A program made the position numbers and the translations under genes. A stretch of DNA of 64,000 nt from Euptelea pleiosperma (Eukaryota > Streptophyta > Magnoliopsida > Ranunculales > Eupteleaceae). The stretch is taken from assembly GCA_035048495.1 (NCBI GenBank), contig CM068545.1:45874450-45938449 (forward strand), in the 5' to 3' direction. Below, piece after piece: positions 55,101-62,501 of the stretch. The notes beneath the pieces were generated by a model. That model saw only the letters and a program-made list of their open reading frames with translations, did not search any database and was not told where the DNA came from. Positions within the stretch are counted from its first letter, which is position 1. Each line of letters opens with the position of its first letter.

Positions 55101-56458
55101 AACAAACAAACTGAGTCCAATTAGAGACATTGACGCACGGATGGAGCAAACTTGTTTCGATTGTCCCGAATCTTGTTCCAAGACTTTAAATGTGTTGAAA
55201 CAATTGCAATGGAACAGATTGAGTCAAATTACGAGATCCGGTTGCGAAAAAGTCACTTGTTATAGGCTTAGGAGTGTAACGCACAAACTGAGTCCAATTA
55301 TAGTCATTGACGCACGAACGGAGCAAACTTGTTCCGACTGTCCCGAATCTTGTTCCAAGTCTTCAAATGTGTTAAAACAATTGTAATAGAAGATATTGAG
55401 TCAAATTACGAGGTCCGGTTGTGAAAAAGTCACTAGTTATAAGCTAAGGAATGTAACGCACAAACTGAGTCCAATTAGAGTCATTGACGCACGAATGGGG
55501 CAAACTTGTTCTGACAGTCCCGAATCTTGTTCAACACTTCAAATGTGTTAAAACAATTGTAATACAAGATATTGAGCCAAAAGACGAAGTCCGGGTACGA
55601 AAAAGTCAGTAATTATAGGCTTAGGAATGTAACACCCAAACTGAGTCCAATTAGAGACATTGACGAACGAATGGAGCAAACTTGTTCCGAGATTCCCGAA
55701 TCTTTTTTCAACAGTTCAAATGTGTTAAAACAATTGTAATGGAAGATATTGAGTCAAATTACGAGGTCCGGTTGTGAAAAAGTCACTAGTTATAAGCTTG
55801 GGAATGTAACGCACAAACTCAGTGCAATTGGAGTCATTTACGCACGAATGGGGTAAACTTGTTCCGACAGTCCCGAATCTTGTTCCAACACATCAAATGC
55901 GTTAAAACAATTGTAATAGAAGATATTGAGTCAAATTACGGATTCCGATTGCGAAAAAGTAAGTAATTATAGGCTTAGGAATGTAACACACAAATTGAGT
56001 CCAATTAGAGACATTGACGAACGGATGGAGCAAACTTCTTTCGACTGTCCCAAATCTTGTTCATACACTTCAAATGTGTTGAAACAATAGTAATGGAAGA
56101 GTTTGAGTCAAATTACAGGGTCCGGTTGCGAAAAAGTCACTAGTTATAGGCTTCGGAATGTAACACACAAACTGAGTCCAAATAGAGACATTGACGCACG
56201 GATGGAGCAAAATTGTTGCGACTGTCCCGAATCTTTTTCAAACACTTCAAATGTGTTGAAACAATAGTAATGGAAGAGTTTGAGTCAAATTACGATGTCC
56301 GGTTGCATAAAAGTCACTAGTTATAGGCTTCGGAATGTAACAACCAAACTGAGTCCAATTAGAGTCATTGACGCACGGATGGAACAAACTTGTTTCAACT
56401 ATCCCGATTCTTGTTCCAACACTTCAAATGTGTTAAAACAATTATAATAGAAGATATT
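37155..56458 (+). repeat. HOR copies 18-25, eight canonical units of 2413 bp
   Basis: Copies start at 37155, 39568, 41981, 44394, 46807, 49220, 51633 and 54046, with identical spacing. Reading them side by side, copies 18 to 24 are almost indistinguishable. All have aggagtg in M8, gctaaggaatg in M9 and cgacattgacgc in M6. Copy 25 (54046-56458) breaks the uniformity in its right half, with ataggcttagg in M8, ttctgacag in M9, aaaagacgaag and ccgggtacg in M10, and ttccgagattcccg in M10. Confidence 0.95.
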
Positions 56459-57870
56459 GAGTCAAATTACGAAGTCCGGTTGTGAAAAAGTCAATAACAA
56501 ACTTGTTCCGATTGTCCCGAATCTTGTTCCAGCACTTCAAACGTGTTGAAACAATTACAATGGAAGAGATTGAGTCAAATTATGAGGTCCGGTTGTGCAA
56601 AACTCACTAGTTATAAGCTTTGGAATGTGACGCACAAACTGAGTCCAATTAGAGTCATTGATGCACGAATGGGACAAACTTGTTCCTATAGTCCCGAATC
56701 TTGTTCTAACACTTCAAATGTGTTAAAACAATTCTAATAGAAGATATTGAGTGAAATTACGAAGTCTGGTTGCGAAAAAGTCAGTAATTATAGGCTTAGG
56801 AATGTAACACCCAATCTGAGTCCAATTAGAGACATTGACGGAGGAATGGAGCAAACTTGTTCCGACTGTCCCGAATCTTTTTTCAACAGTTCAAATGTGT
56901 TGAAACAATTGTAATGGAAGATACTAAGTCAAATTACGAGATCCGGTTGTGCAAATGAAACTAGTTATAAGCTTGGGAATGTAACGCACAAACTGAGTCC
57001 AATTAGGGTCATTGACGCACGAATGCGGTAAACCTGTTCCGACAGTCCCGAATCTTGTTCCAACACTTCAAATGTGTTGAAACAATTGTAATAGAAGATA
57101 TTGAGTCAAATTACGAAGTCCGATTGCGAAAAAGTAAGTAATTATAGGCTTAGGAATGTAACAAACAAATTGAGTCCAATTAAAGACGTTGACGAACGGA
57201 TGGAGCAAACTTCTTCCGACTGTCCTAAATCTTGTTCCAACACTTCAAATGTGTTGAAATAATAGTAATGGAAGAGTTTGAGTCAAATTACGGGGTCCGG
57301 TTGCGAAAAAGTCACTAGTTATAGGCTTCGGAATGTAACACACAAACTGAGTCCAATTAGCGACATTGACGCACGGATGGAGCAAAATTGTTTCGACTGT
57401 CCCGAATCTTTTTCAAACACTGCAAATGTGTTGAAACATTAGTAATAGAAGAGTTTGAGTCAAATTACGAGGTCCGGTTGCATAAAAGTCACTAGTTATA
57501 GGCTTCGGAATGTAACAAACAAACTGAGTCCAATTAGAGACATTGACGCACGGATGGAGCAAACTTGTTTCGACTGTCCCGAATCTTGTTCCAAGACTTT
57601 AAATGTGTTGAAACAATTGCAATGGAACAGATTGAGTCAAATTACGAGATCCGGTTGCGAAAAAGTCACTTGTTCTAAGCTTAGGAGTGTAACGCACAAA
57701 CTGAGTCCAATTATAGTCATTGACGCACGAACGGAGCAAACTTGTTCCGACTGTCCCGAATCTTGTTCCAAGTCTTCAAATGTGTTAAAACAATTGTAAT
57801 AGAAGATATTGAGTCAAATTACGATGTCCGGTTGTGAAAAAGTCACTAGTTATAAGCTAAGGAATGTAAC
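56459..57870 (+). repeat. HOR copy 26, partial (M1 to middle of M9), broken by the LINE
   Basis: M1 to M8 are complete, and M9 starts at 57811 and stops at ggaatgtaac (57870). The copy is visibly more diverged than copies 17-24: caaacgtg in M1, ttatgagg in M2, gacggagga in M3, gagtttgag and gcataaaag at M7, ttctaagc in M8 and acgatgtcc in M9. Confidence 0.93.
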
Positions 57871-57900
57871 GGTTGTGAAAAAGAGGACTTATCGCACAAA
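57871..57900 (+). other. LINE 5' junction with short filler
   Basis: After satellite base 57870, ggttgtgaaaaag (57871-57883) repeats a 13-bp satellite segment from 57830-57842. Ten unmatched bases follow (57884-57893). Then gcacaaa (57894-57900) matches the satellite bases expected directly after gtaac. It can be read as a 23-bp partly templated insertion in M9, with the LINE proper starting near 57901. The exact border is uncertain. Confidence 0.55.
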
Positions 57901-58128
57901 TTAGGAAAAATTGGAAGAGCTCTCTTCTCTCTCCTAGGTTTTGAGCATTTGGTTTTCTTGGTTTTTTTAGGATCTTGATTTTGTCTTTTTGGTTCTCTTC
58001 TCCCATTTATTCTTCTCTTTCCTTCGGGTTCCTAGATTTCCTTGGAAGATCTAGGTTGATGAGTGATTGATTGATCTATTGGCAGCTAGAAGATCATTGT
58101 GCTATCTTGGTTTTTTCTTTCTCTGTCT
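57901..58128 (+). other. LINE 5' leader (5' UTR)
   Basis: About 230 bp between the satellite junction and the first good ATG of ORF1. The plus strand is strongly pyrimidine-rich, with runs of tctctctcc, ttttcttgg and ttctcttctccc, unlike the satellite. LINEs carry an internal promoter in this region; no specific promoter motif could be identified by eye. The left border is approximate. Confidence 0.6.
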
Positions 58129-59514
58129 ATGGCAAGCCCCACGGGGCTTGCAGATCTTGGATCGGCTAACTTGGAAGGGGAGAATCCAAGAAAGGCTGAA
58201 TCTGCTGTTAACGGAGGCATTCCTAAGCCTACTAACCCTAGCAAGCCTGCAGAATTGGGGAGTGCTGGAAATCAGCATAAGAGCAGTGCTCGTGAGGACA
58301 AATCAGGCCTGCCTGATGGGCGTTCTTTGAACCAAGCATGGACATCGTTATTCTCTCGAGCGGTAGCCAAAGGTAAGGAGAAATCTGAACTCTCCTATTT
58401 TCCGCCATGCTGTGAAAATGGTAAGCTGGTTGTTAAATGTCCTATTAAAGTTTTGAATGAGGGGAGATCCATATGGGAAGACTATCTGGTAGGCCACATT
58501 GTCGGTAAGAAATTGCCATTTTTCTTGGTCAAGAATGCGTTGGATCGAATGTGGAAACCTAAGGGATCTATGGAGCTTTCTATGCAGGATAATGGCCTGA
58601 TTTACATCAAATTCTCTGAGTCTGGAGACAAGGATGAAATTATGGATAAGGGCCCTTGGTTTATTTCAGGGCGATTATTGGTTGTGCGCCCATGGCAACC
58701 TAATGTGGAATCTATGTTTGCTAAATTTCAGTCTTTGCCTATCTGGATCAAACTTATAGATTTACCAAAAATTCTATGGACTCCAACAGGAATCAGCTAT
58801 GTTGCAAGTGCAGTAGGTAAACCTATTTGTTTGGATCTTGCTACTGAGAACAGGAGTAGGTTATCCTTTGCCAGGGTTTGTGTGGAAGTTACTACTGGAA
58901 GTTTGCTTCCAAATTCGATTACAGTGGAAAATGGAGAAGGGTCTAATACAGAGGTAACAGTCGAATATTCATGGAAACCTCAAAAGTGTTCAATTTGCAA
59001 TGCTCTAGGCCACAGCGAGAAGGGATGCCACACACAACAGAAAAAGCCTAGAAAGGAATGGGTTCCCATTGGACAATCGAAACCTGATAAAATCGATATA
59101 GCAGGAGACACCACATTGGTGAGGGGAGGCAATCCTCTTATCTCAAGCAATGAAGAGAAATGGATGACTCTGGGCAAACCTAGTGTTTGTCATAATACCA
59201 CAATGAAACAGGACACCGTTAAAACTACAGCAGTAGGTGCAATTGGTCTTACCAATAGATTCAATATGCTAGCAGAACAATCAGAGCATCCTGTCGAAGA
59301 GGACACAGTGCAAGTAGTTAAGCTGAATGGCCCTTATGATTTTAGCAGTAATGAACTGGAAATTCTCAAACGGAAAGGTGGTTCGACCGACTCAGTCACC
59401 CGTATTCGCGAAGGTATTAAAGAGATGACTAGTGTATGCTTACAAAACATTGCAGTAGCTGTCGAGCAGGGGACAACCCGTGAGGGCCCTTCAAAGACAG
59501 TGCCCCATGAATAA
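58129..59514 (+). CDS. LINE ORF1 protein: DUF4283-like region plus CCHC zinc knuckle
   Basis: An intact 461-codon frame. I chose the ATG at 58129 (context tctATGgca); the frame also opens ten codons upstream from a GTG, which is unlikely to be used. Residues about 1-80 are low in order (rich in Ser, Pro, Gly, Lys). Residues about 85-230 match the DUF4283 pattern of plant LINE ORF1 proteins, including GPWFISGRLLVVRPW. A CX2CX4HX4C knuckle follows, with Cys287, Cys290, His295 and Cys300. The remainder is polar and unrecognised. By analogy with plant L1 ORF1 proteins it would bind the element RNA in the ribonucleoprotein particle. No stop or frameshift is seen, in contrast to ORF2. Its stop (TAA, 59512-59514) overlaps the ORF2 start by 8 nt. 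Confidence 0.9.
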   Translation: MASPTGLADLGSANLEGENPRKAESAVNGGIPKPTNPSKPAELGSAGNQHKSSAREDKSGLPDGRSLNQAWTSLFSRAVAKGKEKSELSYFPPCCENGKLVVKCPIKVLNEGRSIWEDYLVGHIVGKKLPFFLVKNALDRMWKPKGSMELSMQDNGLIYIKFSESGDKDEIMDKGPWFISGRLLVVRPWQPNVESMFAKFQSLPIWIKLIDLPKILWTPTGISYVASAVGKPICLDLATENRSRLSFARVCVEVTTGSLLPNSITVENGEGSNTEVTVEYSWKPQKCSICNALGHSEKGCHTQQKKPRKEWVPIGQSKPDKIDIAGDTTLVRGGNPLISSNEEKWMTLGKPSVCHNTTMKQDTVKTTAVGAIGLTNRFNMLAEQSEHPVEEDTVQVVKLNGPYDFSSNELEILKRKGGSTDSVTRIREGIKEMTSVCLQNIAVAVEQGTTREGPSKTVPHE

Positions 59515-60574
59515 AATAGCGGTGTGGAATATTCGGGGTCTAAATGATGCCCAGAAACAGAGAGAAATCAAAAGTTTTATTCATCAGAAGAAAGTTTCTA
59601 TCATTGGTTTAGTTGAGACCAAGGTTCGACATGTACAAAGTAGTAGGATTCAATCTTGGATCTGCCCCGGATGGAGCCATGAGGAGAATTACTGCACTGC
59701 GATCAATGGGCGAATATGGATTCTCTGGGACCCAACCATTGTTGACATTCAAGCAGTGCAAAAGAGCCACCAAGCTATACACTGTACAGTGAAGGAAATT
59801 ATTGGATCTAAACACTTCCACCTGACTGTGGTGTATGCGGACAACAAGAAAGAGATTAGAAGGGACTTATGGACTCAATTGAGTGCCTTAGCTAGTAATA
59901 TCTCGACTCCATGGACAGTCATTGGTGATTTTAATACCATTAGACTAGCAGATGAAAAAACAGGGGGTGGTCCGTTACGTCTGGGGTCTATGCAGGAGTT
60001 TAATGATTGCTTAGACGAAGCTGGGTTAATGGACTTGAAGGCTACGGGTATGCGGTTTACTTGGAGCAATAAAAAGCAGGGGAACGACCAAATTCTGTGT
60101 AAACTTGATCGCGTGCTTGTAAATCAACAGTGGATTGACTCATTCAATGCTACGGAGGCAGAATTCCTCCCTCCAAATATATCCGATCATTGTCCTATGA
60201 TCCTTAGCTGGTGTAGAAAGAGTACTAACGGTATTAAGCCCTTCAAATTTTTCAATTTCTGGGCAGACCACCCCAACTTCTTGGCCATCGTGGAAGAAGT
60301 CTGGAAAGCTCCTATACTTGGCAATCCCATGTATAAACTGACTCAAAAACTCAAACTCTTGAAGGCTAAACTTAAAGCTTGGAACCTCAACAACTTCAGC
60401 AACTTGCGCAATAAGGTTATATCAGCTAAGGCTGATCTGGAAAACATTCAGAGACTCATTCAAGCTAATCCGGGTGATGCCCACTTTAGTACTCAAGAAG
60501 CCAGCAAGTTAAGCAGGTATGCCACTCTTGCTGCATCTGAAGAGTCCCTCTTGAAACAGAAATCACGGATTTAG
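59507..60574 (+). pseudogene. ORF2 segment 1: AP-type endonuclease domain (355 codons to the TAG)
   Basis: The exonuclease-endonuclease-phosphatase fold signature is complete. WNIRGLN is at residues 7-13 (Asn8), ETK at 37-39 (Glu37), GDFN at 140-143 (Asp141, Asn143), TWSN at 185-188, DR at 201-202 and SDHCP at 226-230 (Asp227, His228). In LINEs this domain nicks the target DNA to prime reverse transcription. Residues about 235-355 form the linker towards the reverse transcriptase, rich in Lys and Leu. All catalytic residues I can place are present, so only the stop codon after residue 355 separates it from the RT. Confidence 0.9.
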
Positions 60575-61817
60575 TGGCTCACATTGGGAGATAGCAACTC
60601 TTCTTTTTTCCACAAATCTCTTAAAGCTCGTAGATCGCGGAACACCATACTGAGTTTGTATGATCAGCAGAATCAAAAAATCGAGGAGACCGATCAGATC
60701 AAGGAGGAAATTGTCAGGTATTACCAAAACCAACTTGGTTCAGTCCAAGGCCACTACAATGCAGATTTTATTAAGTCACTCCCATTTGATAAGTGCTTGA
60801 GCAACTCTCAAAGAGATGAAATGGCTAAGGAGATTACTGAGGAAGAAATCCAGAAAGCTCTTTTTTCCATGAATGACTCAAAAGCCCCTGGACCTGATGG
60901 CTTTAATACCAATTTCTTCAAGAAAACATGGAACATTATCCGAATTGATTTCATTAAAGCAGTAAAAAATTTCTTTAAATCTCACAAGCTTTCCGGAGGG
61001 ATAAATTCCACTTTCATTACACTTATTCCAAAGGTGCCTAACCCTACCTCCTTGAATGACTACAGACCCATCTCTTGTTGTAATGTCATTTATAAATGCA
61101 TTGCTAAAGTGATTGCAAATAGGATGAAACCTCTCCTTCCTGGTCTTGTGGAACCATCCCAATCAGCTTTTGTTAAAGACAGACGCATTGGCGATAATAT
61201 CATGATATGTCATGAGCTGTTCCGGAATTATCATAAGCATTTGTCTCCTCGATGTGCTATCAAGATTGATCTTCGGAAAGCATACGATAACCTGCGATGG
61301 GATTTTGTGGTGGAAATGTTGCGTCAGTTGAACTTTCACACAGAGGTCATTGAATGGATTCGGATTTGTATGACAACCGTCAAGTACTCCATCCTTGTAA
61401 ATGGGACCCCGGAAGGATTCTTTGAGGGACGCAAAGGAATCAGACAAGGAGATCCAATGTCTCCTTATTTGTTTGTGCTGGCTATGGGAGCTTTTAATCA
61501 AATTCTCCAACTTAAAGTTGACGAAGGTCTTTTTAAGGTACACCCCAAATGTAAATCTCCATTAATAACCCATCTATGTTTTGCAGACGACCTTATGGTC
61601 TTCTTTGGAGGAGATGTACAATCAGCTGCTACAATTAATGAAACCCTCACTCTGTTCTCGGACATTTCTGGGCTTGATGCCAACCGATCCAAAAGTACTA
61701 TATTTTGCTCAGGATTGGAAAGCTCTACTAAAGAGGAGATCATTGACATTCTTGGGTTCCAAGAAGGCACTATCCCAATCAGATATCTAGGGCTCCCGTT
61801 GGTCTCTACTCGCCTTA
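60575..61817 (+). pseudogene. ORF2 segment 2: reverse transcriptase domain
   Basis: In frame with segment 1 across the TAG. Recognisable non-LTR RT blocks in order, numbered from the ORF2 ATG: KAPGPDGF from residue 459; LIPKVPNP; YRPISCCNVIYK; QSAFVKDRRI; motif A KIDLRKAYD with its first Asp near residue 588; GIRQGDPMSPYLF (RQGDP from 646); motif C FADD at 61580-61591 with Asp694-Asp695; and YLGLPL near the end. The three catalytic aspartates are kept. Without a frameshift correction the frame runs on to a stop at 61846 with about ten unrelated residues. Confidence 0.92.
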
Positions 61818-62501
61818 TCGGCAGCGGACTGCCAACCCCTGCTTGATCGCATAACGAGCCGTATCCAGTCTTGGAAGGGAAGGTTCTTATCTTATGCAGG
61901 GCGTCTGGAACTCATCAAATCTGTTCTTAACAATCTTCAAAGCTATTGGAGTTTTTGTTTCATATTGCTGATGCAAATAATTAGGAAGATGGATAGTCTA
62001 TGTGCCCGATTCCTTTGGGGTGGTGTCGATCTTCACAAACATGCTGTTGCATGGACCTTGATTTGCCGGCCTAAAAACGAAGGTGGTCTGGGGCTTAAAA
62101 ACCTCGAGACTTGGAACAAAGCAGCCACTCTAAGACATACTTACGCTGTTGCGGCTTCTAAAGACAATCTCTGGGTTGAGTGGACTCGAGCTAATCTCAT
62201 CAAGGAGAACAAGTTTTGGACAATGAAGATCCCTCAAAATTGTTCTTGGGGTTGGCGGAAAGTACTCAAATCCAGAACTTTGGCACAAAAATTGATACAG
62301 CATACTATTGGGACTGGGAAAAATACATACTTATGGCATGACCCCTGGCATCCCAGCGGTATCTTGCTGGATATATTCCATAGAAACCAGCGTTTTAACT
62401 TGTTCCGACTGTCCCGAATCTTTTTTCAACAGTTCAAATGTGTTGAAACAATTGTAATGGAAGATACTAAGTCAAATTACGAGATCCGGTTGTGCAAATG
62501 A
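61818..62501 (+). pseudogene. ORF2 segment 3: post-RT region in shifted frame, running into satellite
   Basis: In the +1 frame the sequence resumes SAADCQPLLDRI and continues through blocks common in plant L1 ORF2 proteins after the RT: RLELIKSVL, FLWGG, CRPKNEGGLGLKNL, WNKAATLRH, SWGWRKVLKSR and YLWHDPWHPSGIL. At 62396 the LINE ends and the frame enters satellite, adding about 34 satellite-encoded residues before a TGA at 62499-62501. The C-terminal zinc-finger (zf-RVT) and RNase H parts expected next are absent. The chimeric end is a by-product of the junction, not evidence of a functional protein. Confidence 0.85.

Larger units (their letters stand above)
1..57870 (+). repeat. 177-bp satellite DNA array with 14-monomer higher-order repeat (left of the LINE)
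   Basis: The whole segment is head-to-tail copies of one monomer. The landmark gagtcaaattac recurs every 177 bp with few exceptions (for example 256, 433, 788, 965, 1142, 1319, 1496). Fourteen monomer types recur in fixed order with a 2413-bp period. Starts of the truncated monomer M1, used here as HOR origins, are 143, 2557, 4793, 6145, 8559, 10971, 13207, 14559, 16973, 19386, 20875, 23288, 24777, 27190, 28679, 31092, 34742, 37155, 39568, 41981, 44394, 46807, 49220, 51633, 54046 and 56459. No inversion of the array was seen. Monomer length and HOR organisation are typical of centromeric or pericentromeric plant satellites; that location is inferred. No unrelated sequence longer than a few bases interrupts it before the LINE. 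Confidence 0.97.
57871..62396 (+). mobile_element. L1-like plant LINE retrotransposon, ORFs damaged, 3' end missing
   Basis: The only non-satellite block in the window. In order: a pyrimidine-rich leader; ORF1 with a DUF4283-like region and CCHC knuckle; ORF2 with endonuclease and reverse transcriptase; then an abrupt stop where satellite resumes at aacttgttccg (62397). There are no long terminal repeats, and endonuclease precedes reverse transcriptase, so it is a non-LTR element. LINEs usually lose 5' sequence on insertion, but here the 5' end looks complete and the 3' end is gone: no zinc-finger/RNase H C-terminus, 3' UTR or poly(A). No target-site duplication can be paired. ORF2 has a premature TAG and a frameshift, so this copy cannot mobilise itself. 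Confidence 0.93.
59507..62396 (+). pseudogene. LINE ORF2 (endonuclease-reverse transcriptase), disabled and truncated
   Basis: Starting at ATG 59507, the reading continues for about 963 codons before the element is cut off. Whole plant L1 ORF2 proteins are usually well above 1200 residues. Three lesions are visible. First, a TAG at 60572-60574 sits where related proteins have Gln before the conserved WLTLGDSN segment, and the frame continues unchanged after it. Second, one extra base near 61817 moves the frame by +1 between YLGLPLVSTRL and SAADCQPLLDRI. Third, the C-terminus is lost at 62396. Domain order is endonuclease, reverse transcriptase, then the start of the post-RT region. An alternative ATG 27 nt upstream (59480) exists; 59507 is preferred because the endonuclease begins MNKIAVWNIRG. 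Confidence 0.9.

Noticed and set aside
1..57870. Many short open frames (60-85 codons, both strands) in the satellite as genes
   Set aside because: They recur only because the DNA repeats, start at arbitrary ATG/TTG positions, and stop at conserved taatag stretches. They appear or vanish with single-base variants in individual copies and have no recognisable domain.
1..57870. CRISPR array
   Set aside because: The repeat is 177 bp with no unique spacers, there are no cas genes, and the context is eukaryotic.
58099..58128. Upstream start of ORF1 at 58099
   Set aside because: It begins at GTG; the ATG at 58129 is the first standard start in frame and has G at +4.
58067..58330. 87-codon frame overlapping the ORF1 start
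   Set aside because: It is a shadow frame over the 5' leader and the ORF1 N-terminus with no recognisable features.
57871..62396. LTR retrotransposon or endogenous pararetrovirus
   Set aside because: There are no terminal repeats, protease or integrase. The endonuclease lies before the RT and the RT motifs are of the non-LTR type.
57861..62420. Target-site duplication of the LINE
   Set aside because: The left border is in M9 and the right border in M3. The 13-bp repeat at 57830/57871 lies on one side only, so it is not a target-site duplication.
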